From a virus: a stretch of 28,053 nt of DNA. Each line of letters opens with the position of its first letter. Positions within the stretch are counted from its first letter, which is position 1. The stretch covers positions 1 to 28,053 of IMG/VR virus record IMGVR_UViG_3300030098_006116, one strand, 5' to 3'. The position numbers were made by a program, and so were the translations under genes. This document shows positions 1 through 7,276 of this stretch, one piece after another. The notes beneath the pieces are model-generated. The model saw nothing but the letters and a program-made list of their open reading frames with translations, ran no database searches and was not told the DNA's origin.

Positions 1-98
1 TGATATAAGAGTTTTCCATTTTTCAATTTTTTTTGAAATAGGCCATCTAAGCACATAATGGTTACATATCTTATACAAACTATGGACATTTTCTGGTT
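1..98. repeat. Left arm of terminal inverted repeat (truncated)
   Basis: These 98 bases are a perfect reverse complement of 27599-27696 by direct comparison. Identity already holds at base 1, so the repeat was probably longer and was cut by the window or assembly. It contains an outward-facing AAAATTGA element (TCAATTTT on this strand at 23-30), matching the promoter of the right-end gene at 27742. A mirror copy of that gene should therefore lie to the left of base 1. Identity stops inside a TCTGGTT motif at base 98. Confidence 0.93.
23..30 (-). promoter_or_regulatory. AAAATTGA early-type element facing the left edge
   Basis: AAAATTGA on the minus strand, within the left terminal repeat. It points to a gene that would lie off the left edge. 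The mirror copy at 27667-27674 precedes the gene at 27742. Confidence 0.6.
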
Positions 99-110
99 AG
101 ACCCCACATT

Positions 111-144
111 ATCTGGTTAGATAGGGTGTTTTTAAAAAAATTGA
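111..144 (+). promoter_or_regulatory. Early-type promoter module (ATCTGGTTAGAT + AAAATTGA)
   Basis: ATCTGGTTAGAT begins at 111 and is followed by AGGGTG, an A-run and AAAATTGA at 137-144. A leader containing GGCGAAAAAGGA then runs to the ATG at 220. A second partial motif (TCTGGTTAGA) lies at 92-101. The same module recurs at 549-583, 27218-27249 and other places. Confidence 0.7.
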
Positions 145-219
145 AAAATGAAAAAACAATATCATATTAGGACGGCGAAAAAGGACAAAGACACACATAG
201 AAAACACATACAAACTAAC

Positions 220-504
220 ATGGCTCCAGTTCTATCAAAACCTTCTCCCATATATCATGGTGCTCTTTATCTGGCTAAAGACCTATCACAAATCCACTAT
301 CACTTTGTCTCACAAACTGATGGAAAAATTAATATAGAAATTCCCAGTGAATATTCTGTGGAAGATAACGCTCTAATTCAAGAGATATTCATAAAAATTT
401 TTGAAGGCTGCACACATAATCCACACTGGACAGAATTTGAAAAAGTCGCAATTATATTAGATTATTCAGTTCAAATATTTCACAGAATGAATGAATTTAT
501 GTAA
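220..504 (+). CDS. Hypothetical protein, left-end small gene
   Basis: I do not recognise this 94-residue protein. The open frame extends back to an ATG at 148, but that ATG lies inside the repeated promoter module (AAAATTGAAAAATG). The ATG at 220 follows the A/C-rich leader typical of this gene class, so I chose it. The product is mixed in charge, with no obvious membrane segment or signal peptide, and ends in an aromatic and Ile-rich stretch. It is the first of two tandem plus-strand genes with almost identical upstream modules, which suggests early, coordinated expression near the terminus. Small variable terminal genes in such viruses often act against the host, but nothing here proves that. 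Confidence 0.6.
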   Translation: MAPVLSKPSPIYHGALYLAKDLSQIHYHFVSQTDGKINIEIPSEYSVEDNALIQEIFIKIFEGCTHNPHWTEFEKVAIILDYSVQIFHRMNEFM

Positions 505-548
505 TCTTAATGATAAATAAAAAAAAACAAAAATCAAAAAAATTAGAT

Positions 549-583
549 TATCTGGTTAGATAGGGTGTTTTTAAAAAAATTGA
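549..583 (+). promoter_or_regulatory. Early-type promoter module upstream of the gene at 645
   Basis: ATCTGGTTAGAT from 550, then AGGGTG, an A-run and AAAATTGA at 576-583. GGCGAAAAAGGA follows near 613. It is nearly identical to the module at 111-144, apart from ATTTTTG replacing AAAAATG after the core. Confidence 0.7.
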
Positions 584-644
584 TTTTTGAAAAAACAATA
601 AGATATAAAGGGGGCGAAAAAGGATAAACACACACATAGAAAAC

Positions 645-863
645 ATGGACTATCAACTTCAAATCGTTCATATCAACAATGAAGGACAGCTAACTCCTCC
701 CCATGTTTATAGATATGGAGATGAAAACACAAAAAATAATTCTATTCAAGAAATAAAAGATGGAAAATATGATATCGCAGGTCTTCTATATTTTCACTCT
801 ATCTATGAAAATGGAGTGAAGATATGGGAAAGACCTAACAACAACAATAATGAATTATCTTAA
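645..863 (+). CDS. Hypothetical protein, left-end small gene
   Basis: A 72-residue protein of unknown function. The ATG at 645 is the first after the conserved leader (CACACATAGAAAAC). The residues include several Asp, Asn and Tyr and an Asn-rich tail, with no recognisable domain. Its upstream module is a near copy of that of the preceding gene, so both are probably expressed together as early genes. Its last 29 bases overlap the end of a possible small reverse-strand gene at 835-924. Confidence 0.6.
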   Translation: MDYQLQIVHINNEGQLTPPHVYRYGDENTKNNSIQEIKDGKYDIAGLLYFHSIYENGVKIWERPNNNNNELS

Positions 864-924
864 TTGTTCCACATAAACCTATTCCTATCCCTATCCCTAA
901 CATAACACTAACAGGTTCAAACAT
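835..924 (-). CDS. Possible 29-residue membrane peptide with Cys-rich tail
   Basis: This very short frame starts with an ATG immediately after the TAA stop of the gene at 925-1131, so the junction reads TAAATG. The predicted peptide begins MFEPVSVMLG, continues with a Gly-Ile alternating stretch that would form one membrane helix of about 17 residues, and ends in HYCCC. The alternation suggests a packed helix, and the terminal cysteines could be acylated or disulfide-linked. The same stop/start abutment is seen for the pair at 3608/3607. Because it is so short and overlaps the end of the opposite gene, the call is tentative. Confidence 0.35.
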   Translation of the reverse strand: MFEPVSVMLGIGIGIGLCGTIKIIHYCCC

Positions 925-1131
925 TTAATTATTAAAAACATATTCTTTTTTTAGTTCTATTTTAGCTTCCATAATATCTTTTCCTTTTTCTAATTTCTCT
1001 ATTAACATTTTGATATATCTAAGTGGTTTTGTTTTTGTCTCTTCTAAAACTAATCCTTTATTAACTGGACATAGTTTAGATTTAATAACCACATTCACAA
1101 ATCTACAATTTTTTTTTTTTTCATCAGCCAT
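925..1131 (-). CDS. Hypothetical small Lys-rich protein
   Basis: A 68-residue basic protein of unknown function with two Cys (residues about 9 and 21) and a Lys/Glu-rich predicted helix in the second half. The ATG is directly preceded by TATACATAA, a close relative of the TATAAATG start-site motif of several genes here, which suggests late expression. It lies 30 bases downstream of the basic protein gene at 1162 on the same strand. No domain recognised. Confidence 0.5.
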   Translation of the reverse strand: MADEKKKNCRFVNVVIKSKLCPVNKGLVLEETKTKPLRYIKMLIEKLEKGKDIMEAKIELKKEYVFNN

Positions 1132-1161
1132 TTATGTATAACTGAGGAAAAAATATTTAAA

Positions 1162-1500
1162 TCATTTTTTTTTATCCATAAGGTTTATTCCTAATGTAAG
1201 CTGTTTTTTCACTAATGGTGTCATCTTAATTTCTTTTCCTTTAAATTTAAAATCCTTTCCAGTTTCTATCTTCTGTAATTTTCTTAGTTCAGCTATCTTA
1301 AATGTATATTCATCTGGGACTTTTAAACTTCTATGTAATCCACCTCTTCTAAACTTAATAGTTTCTCCACCTAATTTAGCTTCAGCCATCTTAGGCTTTC
1401 TTTTAGGTGGTGAGTTTTTTTTAGATGAGACTGGCTTATCAGCACTATCAGCAGGAGGTCTCCCTCGTTTAGATCCATAAGTTCCCTTACCTTGAGGCAT
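1162..1500 (-). CDS. Small basic protein, algal-virus type (MPQGKGTYGS start)
   Basis: This 112-residue protein begins MPQGKGTYGSKRGRPP, a start I associate with small basic proteins of algal dsDNA viruses and PLVs. Residues 1-40 are Lys/Arg/Pro/Ser-rich and look disordered and nucleic-acid binding. From about residue 50 there is a folded segment containing FRRGGLHRSLKVP and, nearer the end, a KMTPLVKKQLTLGINLM stretch. A packaged DNA-condensing core protein is plausible but inferred. The start codon sits in a TATAAATG motif, as for capsid paralog A, which fits a late virion gene. Confidence 0.65.
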   Translation of the reverse strand: MPQGKGTYGSKRGRPPADSADKPVSSKKNSPPKRKPKMAEAKLGGETIKFRRGGLHRSLKVPDEYTFKIAELRKLQKIETGKDFKFKGKEIKMTPLVKKQLTLGINLMDKKK

Positions 1501-1505
1501 TTATA
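1498..1505 (-). promoter_or_regulatory. TATAAATG start-site motif (late-type)
   Basis: TATAAATG overlaps the start codon of the basic protein gene at 1500. The leader would be almost nil. Confidence 0.45.
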
Positions 1506-1521
1506 ATCTTAGAAAAGAAAA

Positions 1522-1529
1522 AAAATTGA
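1522..1529 (+). promoter_or_regulatory. AAAATTGA early-type element
   Basis: AAAATTGA on the plus strand ahead of the small gene at 1561. The leader ends ATTACACAA before ATG, matching other genes of this class. Confidence 0.6.
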
Positions 1530-1560
1530 ATTTTGTTTTTGAAATATGATAATTACACAA

Positions 1561-1746
1561 ATGGACATAAATCAAGTTTTAATAGACCTAAAAAACTCTG
1601 GCTGTAAAACACTGGCAGAATGGACTGGTGATATGGCTTCAAACATGGAAGAATTTAAAAAATTTATTCTTGATGAATATGGAGAAGATAGTCATCAAGC
1701 TAAAAGATATGGAATAATAAAATTAGACATTAATAGTTTTAACTAA
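1561..1746 (+). CDS. Hypothetical small acidic protein
   Basis: A 61-residue protein of unknown function, likely helical and acidic, beginning MDINQVLIDL. An in-frame ATG exists at 1546, but it is only 17 bases from the AAAATTGA core. The ATG at 1561 follows an A/C-rich leader like those of the other early-type genes, so I prefer it. The gene converges on capsid paralog A and overlaps its last 24 bases. It is flanked by late-type genes on the other strand, so it appears to be a separately controlled early insert. Confidence 0.55.
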   Translation: MDINQVLIDLKNSGCKTLAEWTGDMASNMEEFKKFILDEYGEDSHQAKRYGIIKLDINSFN

Positions 1747-3252
1747 AGTCTGTGTGTTAAATACAGCAACATTCTTAACATAAGTTTCTTGAATTTCTGG
1801 AGCATTATTTCTGGAAGCTGGGAGGACAGCATCGCCACTCTGGACACCAGATCTAATGATAAGGTCGTAATCTTGATTGTTAAAGTTAGAAGTATTACCG
1901 AAGTGATGAGTGTAATCAAGACCTATACCCATAGCATCACCTTCAGTATTATTACCTACACCAGTATTCGCATCACCACCTGTGGCATAATCTTCAGCTA
2001 ATGATTTATTAGTGAGTTTAAGTGAAGCACTACATTTATCAGCTAATTCACCATCTAATACTGACCTTTGCCATCTGTTTCTTACTTCAGCATCACCATT
2101 TCCAGACTGGGGCTGGACATAGTCTTGGGCTGATATGGCTCCAGCTTTTCCATTCTGGGCGGTTTTTGTTAAAAGATTAGGCTGGACTTCAACCACAAAA
2201 TCTTCTGGCTGTCTTACATTGTTTTTATTTTGACTATATTCTCTAAGACCTACAGGAGTTCTAAAGTTAGACTGGTTTTTCTTAACATTATTTTCTTGGT
2301 CTTGGTCAAGGAAAAGATTAACAAAAGATCTAACCATAGAAAGATTTGGAGTGTATTTAGAGCTATTAACACTTGACACAATATCATTAACAAGATTAAC
2401 TCTATCATTAATCATCATCTGTGGATTATAACTGGCTAAGTCCTGTGGGGTGGGGACTAAAAATCTTCCTTGAAGTCTAACATTTTTAAGGATGTAATAA
2501 GTTCCAGTAGCTGAAGGATGATTTGCTCCCTGTGCTCTAAATCTTTCAAAAAATACACCAGCATCATTATTGAGTTCTAAATTAACTATTAAACCTCCTA
2601 AGTAATCATTACCTAAATGAAGTGGTTTTAAATTATTAAGTAGAGCTGTATCTAATTTAAATGAAAAAGGTCTTCCATAATGTTTATCATTAATACCTGA
2701 AATATTACCGAATTGACCACCATTAGCATGAGTAGCATCACTCATAACGGCTTGATGTCTATTCATATGAGAAGCATGTGTTCCAGAAGCATCATATCTT
2801 GCTAAAGGAGAGACTAAGTAATCTTGTGGAGATTTAGTCCATGCGGTTCTAACTCCCACATACATAGGATAATTATTATGCTGAGCGATTTCTACAGAAG
2901 TCTTTTTTGACTGGACAAAAATCCTCTTAATAGAATTCTGTATTCCACTCCACTGGGAAATATTAGTATTAGTAGGTCTTGTAAGATTAGCACCATTACC
3001 TAAATTATAATCAACTTTAGTAACAGCATTAGCATCCTGTATAGGAGTTCCAGTGCTATCTAAATAAACTACCTGACCTGTTAAATACATATCACTGGTG
3101 TCTATTAATCTATCTTGAGATGAGATATGAAATCTAATGTTAGCATTTCCCTTATTAAAGGAAAAGCCACCTGTTAATTTATTTGAGCTATCAATAGATG
3201 TAGCTTGGTCATTGACCGCTGGGATAGAAAAAGCAATTTTCTGGACTGGCAT
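1723..3252 (-). CDS. Capsid protein paralog A (double jelly-roll MCP-like)
   Basis: This 509-residue protein has the length and beta-rich, Asn/Gly/Ser-rich make-up of PLV major capsid proteins. Near residue 100 it has NISQWSGI, aligned by eye with YNQWSAI in the gene at 5691 and NVNQWSTL in the gene at 19863. Each is preceded by a beta-strand segment and followed by a helical/loop stretch. In the middle, VPTPQDLASYNPQ matches VPVRPYNPQVNVE of paralog B. These shared landmarks suggest three paralogous capsid subunits. The start lies in TATAAATG, fitting late expression. It could be a minor or alternative capsomer, or a capsid-derived accessory protein. No signal peptide or membrane segment is visible. 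Confidence 0.65.
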   Translation of the reverse strand: MPVQKIAFSIPAVNDQATSIDSSNKLTGGFSFNKGNANIRFHISSQDRLIDTSDMYLTGQVVYLDSTGTPIQDANAVTKVDYNLGNGANLTRPTNTNISQWSGIQNSIKRIFVQSKKTSVEIAQHNNYPMYVGVRTAWTKSPQDYLVSPLARYDASGTHASHMNRHQAVMSDATHANGGQFGNISGINDKHYGRPFSFKLDTALLNNLKPLHLGNDYLGGLIVNLELNNDAGVFFERFRAQGANHPSATGTYYILKNVRLQGRFLVPTPQDLASYNPQMMINDRVNLVNDIVSSVNSSKYTPNLSMVRSFVNLFLDQDQENNVKKNQSNFRTPVGLREYSQNKNNVRQPEDFVVEVQPNLLTKTAQNGKAGAISAQDYVQPQSGNGDAEVRNRWQRSVLDGELADKCSASLKLTNKSLAEDYATGGDANTGVGNNTEGDAMGIGLDYTHHFGNTSNFNNQDYDLIIRSGVQSGDAVLPASRNNAPEIQETYVKNVAVFNTQTLVKTINV

Positions 3253-3257
3253 TTATA
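3250..3257 (-). promoter_or_regulatory. TATAAATG start-site motif (late-type)
   Basis: TATAAATG overlaps the start codon of capsid paralog A. Confidence 0.5.
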
Positions 3258-3292
3258 ACCTATAACAACAAAAAAATTTAATTTTTTTTTTT

Positions 3293-3607
3293 TTATTTTT
3301 TATGCTTTTTCCATAAATCAGCATCAGCTGTAGTTCTTGTTTTTCCACCCATAACAAAACTATATACTCTGGCTTGTGCCCATTGTTCCTTTCCCATCTT
3401 AGCACTTCGTGGAGCTGATGGAGCTTTTTGTCCAGATTTTAATCTAACACTAGCTGGATTTGATTTCCATGCTCCCACACCTCTATTATAAACTTGCTGT
3501 AATATTCCTCTACTAATTCCAGTCTTCTTAGCTATCTCTGTTAAAGAATGTCCTTCATCCTTACTAAATCCATATTTTTTGTTAAACTTTTCTTTATTTG
3601 TAGGCAT
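3293..3607 (-). CDS. Conserved algal-virus small protein with HTH (DUF5824-like)
   Basis: A 104-residue basic protein. Residues about 20-42 (SLTEIAKKTGISRGILQQVY) look like a helix-turn-helix. They are followed by NRGVGAWKSNPASVR and later EQWAQARVYSFVMGG with a DADLWKK end. I associate this combination with a family widespread in algal giant viruses (DUF5824, from memory). A DNA-binding or virion role is possible, but function is unknown. Its ATG abuts the TAA of the next upstream small gene (3608), so the TATAAATG motif is embedded in the end of that gene. Confidence 0.65.
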   Translation of the reverse strand: MPTNKEKFNKKYGFSKDEGHSLTEIAKKTGISRGILQQVYNRGVGAWKSNPASVRLKSGQKAPSAPRSAKMGKEQWAQARVYSFVMGGKTRTTADADLWKKHKK

Positions 3608-3612
3608 TTATA
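3605..3612 (-). promoter_or_regulatory. TATAAATG start-site motif (late-type)
   Basis: TATAAATG overlaps the start codon at 3607 and the stop codon of the gene at 3608-3766. Confidence 0.45.
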
Positions 3613-3766
3613 TCTTATAGCTTGAAAATGTTTTAATATATTCCACTAAAACATCTAAATCTAAAATCATTAAATTTCGTGGAAGGACACCTTGTTCTTG
3701 ATGATAAAAAACTAAATTCTTATCAACCACTAAGTGTAAGTATTGGATTAGGTCTTTTTTTTCCAT
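3608..3766 (-). CDS. Small hypothetical protein, 52 residues
   Basis: This short frame starts MEKKDLIQYL and ends at a TAA abutting the next ATG. An AAAATTGA element at 3809-3816 and an A/C-rich leader (AAAACACAGC...) lie just upstream of its ATG, exactly as for the other early-type genes here, which is the main reason to believe it. The product is a mix of Leu/Val-rich strands or helices with no recognised motif. It appears to be an early gene placed directly ahead of a late-type gene. Confidence 0.5.
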   Translation of the reverse strand: MEKKDLIQYLHLVVDKNLVFYHQEQGVLPRNLMILDLDVLVEYIKTFSSYKI

Positions 3767-3788
3767 GATAGTGTAGCTGTGTTTTCAT

Positions 3789-3995
3789 TTAAATAGTTTT
3801 TTCAAAATTCAATTTTTTCAAATCTAAATAAAAAGTGAAAAATAATTCACTAAATGTAGGATTATGATCTATAGGAATAGGAAGGTCTTTAATAGTTTTT
3901 TTTATAATTTTAGCTATAGGATGTTCTAATCCCATCTTTAAAATCATAATTTGAATTTCATATGGCAACAATCCATACCGAATATTGTTAAACAT
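3789..3995 (-). CDS. Small protein with F-box-like LPYEIQ motif
   Basis: A 68-residue protein beginning MFNNIRYGLLPYEIQIMILK and continuing GLEHPIAKIIKKTI. The LPxEIQxxI segment followed by HPxAxxIK resembles the first helices of F-box-like domains found in small proteins of large algal viruses. The resemblance is by eye and weak. It begins 6 bases after the stop of the glycosyltransferase gene on the same strand and may be cotranscribed with it. If it is F-box-like, it could recruit host ubiquitin ligase, but that is speculative. Confidence 0.45.
   Translation of the reverse strand: MFNNIRYGLLPYEIQIMILKMGLEHPIAKIIKKTIKDLPIPIDHNPTFSELFFTFYLDLKKLNFEKTI
3809..3816 (-). promoter_or_regulatory. 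AAAATTGA early-type element
   Basis: AAAATTGA on the minus strand, about 43 bases ahead of the small gene starting at 3766. It overlaps the 3' end of the gene at 3789-3995. Confidence 0.55.
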
Positions 3996-4000
3996 AATAT

Positions 4001-4657
4001 CTAATCTTTTTTTTTATCTCCCTCAGCCACCACTCCTCTCTTAAATCCAGCTGTTTCTGTGGGGATTTCATATCCTTCTGGAGCATCCATTCCAGTCTGT
4101 CCTTTTCTAAATTCATTTGACATAATATAACTATGATGGGATGTAGTCCCTCCATATCCCTTGTTAGGCTCAAAATCCCAGTCTTTTTTCCATTCAAATT
4201 TTTTTGTTAGAAATCCATCTATATGCTGGTCTCTGGATTTTTCCATAACTTCCTTTAGCTTAGGAATAAAACTTTTCTTATAACTGACAATTGTGGATCC
4301 AGCCAGAAAACTGGGAATTCCTTTTGATGTCTCTTTCTTCCACCATGCTATTCTATTCATGGGCATTTTTTTCGCTAATTCTTTATATTTAGAATAAGGT
4401 GAGTGTATATCAGCATCATCTTCAAAAACAATATTATCTCTTTTTGATGCTTCAAGTTTAGGAAGAAGATAGGTTTTGAATGTGTGAAAGACTACCTTAC
4501 TCCTTTTCATTCCTATCTTAGCCATATCTGGAGCATAAACAATCTCTATGTGTGGAAATCCTTTCTCTTCTAATTGTGTTTTAAGTCTGTTAGCCATAGC
4601 CTCATTTCCTTCATATGAAAGTATGTAAGCGTTTAGTTCTTTATCACCTGCTGACAT
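4001..4657 (-). CDS. GT25-like glycosyltransferase
   Basis: A 218-residue protein with the architecture of small viral GT25/LPS-type glycosyltransferases. The N-terminal YILSYEGNEAMANRLKTQLE resembles the start of the Rossmann-like GT-A fold. VFEDDADI at residues 77-84 supplies the DxD-type metal-binding acids, and IPSFLAGSTIVSYKKSFIPKL at about 114-134 resembles the acceptor-side segment of the family. The last 30 residues are Lys/Glu-rich. It would transfer a sugar to a protein or glycan, perhaps on capsid proteins; the donor is unknown. It has an early-type module upstream (4728-4757), unlike the other glycosyltransferases here. The gene at 19323 has a similar arrangement of motifs. Confidence 0.65.
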   Translation of the reverse strand: MSAGDKELNAYILSYEGNEAMANRLKTQLEEKGFPHIEIVYAPDMAKIGMKRSKVVFHTFKTYLLPKLEASKRDNIVFEDDADIHSPYSKYKELAKKMPMNRIAWWKKETSKGIPSFLAGSTIVSYKKSFIPKLKEVMEKSRDQHIDGFLTKKFEWKKDWDFEPNKGYGGTTSHHSYIMSNEFRKGQTGMDAPEGYEIPTETAGFKRGVVAEGDKKKD

Positions 4658-4727
4658 TTTGTATTATAGTTTAGTGAGATTATTATTATCTAACTAAACC
4701 GATTAGTTAAATAATAATTCTAAAAAA

Positions 4728-4757
4728 TCAATTTTTTTAAAAAAGGGCTATCTAACC
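4728..4757 (-). promoter_or_regulatory. Early-type promoter module upstream of the GT25-like gene
   Basis: On the minus strand, ATCTGGTTAGAT (around 4757-4746) is followed by an A-run and AAAATTGA at 4735-4728. The leader to the ATG at 4657 is about 70 bases. Confidence 0.65.
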
Positions 4758-4764
4758 AGATAAT

Positions 4765-5622
4765 CTATCTTCTTAAATCTATGGGTTTAGTAAAATATCT
4801 TGCCATAGTTTCATCCCCTAAATGTAAATAATTTGGGTCATCTTCCATCTCTTTTTGGGAATAAACTTGGTCTATCCACCTATCCTTTGTAATATTTCTA
4901 CCATCAATTTTTACTCCAGTTTTTGTTTTTTCTACTTTTTTTTTTTCAAATTTAAATCTTCCTCCTTGAATTTCTTTTATCATTTTTTCCATAGCCTTAC
5001 TTTTTTCATTTATACTATCTCTATCTTCTTGAGTATAATTTTTATTTCTTTTTACATCACTATTATTTTTATTTATTACTTTTCTAAGTGTAGATATTGT
5101 GCCCATAGTCAAATCACCCCATATATTTGTTTTTTTAGGGTCATACATTCCCTCATACAATTTATCATAATCTATTGCTTCTCCACTTTCATCGTGAGGC
5201 ACGGCATATCCTCCTTTAATAGCATTTTTCTTAGTATCTTTAATAACAAATACATGGGATGGAATTTTATCAGTCCATTTTGGTGCTGATATTTTTTTAG
5301 GTTCTTCTTTTTTAGCCTTTCTTTCTGCTTGTTTTTTAGCTATTTCTGCTATTCTTTTATCTCTCTGTTCTTTTGTCATTTTAGGTTTATCCTCCTTGGG
5401 TTTATCTGGTTTAGTGCTTTCTTTTAATTCTTTTGGAGGTTTTAATACTACTTTTTTACCACCTTTTTTTTGTATATGATTAAATTTCTCTTTATGTTTC
5501 ATCATCAATTCTACTAACTCAGCTTTTTTCATTTTTGAATAACCTCTAATGTTAGTCTTAGCAATTTCTTTTTTAAGTGTATCCACTGGATGAGAGTTCA
5601 AAATCTCTTTTGTAACAGCCAT
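4765..5622 (-). CDS. SAP-like domain protein, Lys-rich
   Basis: A 285-residue protein. Residues about 10-50 (HPVDTLKKEIAKTNIRGYSK..KAELVELMMK) match the SAP-like/Rho-N-like helix pair common in algal giant-virus proteins, which usually binds nucleic acid. Residues about 60-110 are a Lys/Glu/Pro-rich linker. The C-terminal part, with IPSHVFVIKDTKKNAIKGGYA and a GDETMARYFTKPIDLRR end, is not recognised. It carries an early-type upstream module at 5654-5687, so it may act in replication, transcription or host takeover rather than in the virion. The start ATG follows TTACATA. Confidence 0.65.
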   Translation of the reverse strand: MAVTKEILNSHPVDTLKKEIAKTNIRGYSKMKKAELVELMMKHKEKFNHIQKKGGKKVVLKPPKELKESTKPDKPKEDKPKMTKEQRDKRIAEIAKKQAERKAKKEEPKKISAPKWTDKIPSHVFVIKDTKKNAIKGGYAVPHDESGEAIDYDKLYEGMYDPKKTNIWGDLTMGTISTLRKVINKNNSDVKRNKNYTQEDRDSINEKSKAMEKMIKEIQGGRFKFEKKKVEKTKTGVKIDGRNITKDRWIDQVYSQKEMEDDPNYLHLGDETMARYFTKPIDLRR

Positions 5623-5653
5623 TATGTAATAACTATTACAAAGATAAAAAAAT

Positions 5654-5687
5654 TCAATTTTAAAAAAAAAAGGCTATCTAACCAGAT
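5654..5687 (-). promoter_or_regulatory. Early-type promoter module upstream of the SAP-like gene
   Basis: ATCTGGTTAGAT on the minus strand around 5687-5676, then an A-run and AAAATTGA at 5661-5654. It lies 32 bases upstream of the ATG at 5622, directly after the stop of capsid paralog B. Confidence 0.65.
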
Positions 5688-5690
5688 AAC

Positions 5691-7223
5691 CTAAAGAATA
5701 ACTTGGACACCACCGCTTTCACTAACACTTACAATCTTTCTACTCCAGATAAAAGTATCAGCTAACATATCATTAGTTCTTCCTGCTGAAAATCCTAATC
5801 TAATCTGTCCTTCAGCATTTCCTAAATCATAATAATAAGGACTTCTGGCTAATTGTCTTCCTACCATGAAAGTATTTGTGTATTGTTCAGCATCTTTTCC
5901 TGCTGATGAGCCTAAATCTTTAGCTTCCTTGTTAATAGAATTAAGTGATTTAACTACTTCATTAAGAGCTACAATCTTTTCTACATTAACTTGGGGATTA
6001 TAAGGTCTAACTGGGACTAACCTACTCTTTAAGAAATAAACTACTGAATTCATATTACTTTCACTGGGGACTTCTCCAGTATAATAGGATGAATTTCTAA
6101 GACCACCTAATTTAGTAACATCACTAAAAGAAGAAAGGACACATACAGCTCTTGTGGCGACACTATTAAGTTCTATAAGATGTTTTCTGGCATTAGCAGG
6201 AATATTATCTACATAATGGTCAAAAGTGGTGAATTCATAATTAAATCCTTTCATCATCTGGTTAATTAAATCTGGAGGAGGAGCTACTGTAAGGACTTTA
6301 AATTCTGGTCTAATCTTTAATGCTCTTGTATCATTTCTAAGAAGTAATTTGAGACCAGTGGATACAGCCTGATTAGCATTAAGAGTAATATCTACTTTAT
6401 TTCCATTAACAGCAATGGCAGTAATAAAAGTATCATGGTCAGCAACATTTGATTTAACTCTAATTTGATTTCCTACAGCAAAACCACAGCCATTTATGGA
6501 GCAATCATTAGTAGTTGTAATTGTATTAGATGGAGCACCAGCAACATCATCCATGGCTAAACCTTCAGTTTCTGTATATAAATCTTTTAAAGTTCCATCA
6601 GCTTCTTCAGCATCCATACCGAAAACGGCTTCACTAGGTGCTGATGTGGTGATTTCTATTCTAAGACCTTGAAGACCTAAAACATTACATAATCTTTCAT
6701 CATCCCAGTATCTAAATATACCAGCTTTTAATGGAGTTGTATATCTTCTAAAATTATAAACAGCTTCACCAGAAGTATTTATAGGAGATAAAATATTATT
6801 ATTTAAATCAGCTACACTATTTTGAGTAGGAGCAATATTACCACCTGTATTCTGTTTAGCATTAACTTTATTTCCTACACCTGTAAGCTGTTGTAAGTTA
6901 GTTTTATCTTCAAAAAGATACTGGTTTGTAATAGCACTCCACTGGTTGTAGTTCTGTAAGGTTTCTAAATGCTGACCAGTTCTAAGAGAATAAATATCTA
7001 CTCTGTCTAATATAGCATCTACACCTGCTGAATTGTTAAGCATAAATCTTTTTTTATCACTTGAATTATTTAAAACATCAATGGCTAAATAACTATCCCT
7101 ACCTTTAACAAGACCTAAGGAGGGCTGTAATTCAAAAATTATTTTTTGACCAGAATTAACATCAAATTCAGTGCCATTTGTAGGCACTAATGAAATCATC
7201 TTAGAAGCAATCTGTTGAGACAT
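5691..7223 (-). CDS. Capsid protein paralog B (double jelly-roll MCP-like)
   Basis: A 510-residue beta-rich protein. A segment around residues 85-120 (VDIYSLRTGQHLETL then YNQWSAI) parallels VELRIGDFQVQRI/NVNQWSTL in the capsid candidate at 19863. Mid-protein, LVPVRPYNPQVNVEKIV parallels LVPTPQDLASYNPQ in paralog A. The C-terminus ends in short strands (FIWSRKIVSVSESGGVQVIL). Together with its length this supports a double jelly-roll capsid subunit. It is divergently placed against the surface-protein gene at 7277, with about 50 AT-rich bases between them. No AAAATTGA lies upstream, consistent with late expression. Its exact role (hexon, minor capsomer) cannot be decided from sequence alone. 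Confidence 0.65.
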   Translation of the reverse strand: MSQQIASKMISLVPTNGTEFDVNSGQKIIFELQPSLGLVKGRDSYLAIDVLNNSSDKKRFMLNNSAGVDAILDRVDIYSLRTGQHLETLQNYNQWSAITNQYLFEDKTNLQQLTGVGNKVNAKQNTGGNIAPTQNSVADLNNNILSPINTSGEAVYNFRRYTTPLKAGIFRYWDDERLCNVLGLQGLRIEITTSAPSEAVFGMDAEEADGTLKDLYTETEGLAMDDVAGAPSNTITTTNDCSINGCGFAVGNQIRVKSNVADHDTFITAIAVNGNKVDITLNANQAVSTGLKLLLRNDTRALKIRPEFKVLTVAPPPDLINQMMKGFNYEFTTFDHYVDNIPANARKHLIELNSVATRAVCVLSSFSDVTKLGGLRNSSYYTGEVPSESNMNSVVYFLKSRLVPVRPYNPQVNVEKIVALNEVVKSLNSINKEAKDLGSSAGKDAEQYTNTFMVGRQLARSPYYYDLGNAEGQIRLGFSAGRTNDMLADTFIWSRKIVSVSESGGVQVIL

Positions 7224-7276
7224 ATAATTTTGGATAATATTTTTATTTTAAATTTTTATCTAATAAAATATTAAAT

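Noticed and set aside
148-219. Upstream ATG extension of the gene at 220
   Set aside because: The ATG at 148 lies within the repeated AAAATTGAAAAATG promoter module, which recurs where no coding is possible, so translation from there is unlikely.
3988-4197. 69-codon minus-strand frame
   Set aside because: Lies wholly within the GT25-like gene in another frame and has no motif.
4855-5289. 144-codon open frame on the plus strand, very rich in Phe and Ile
   Set aside because: It is the reverse shadow of the Lys/Glu-rich SAP-like gene; AAA/GAA codons read backwards give TTT/TTC. No promoter element fits it.
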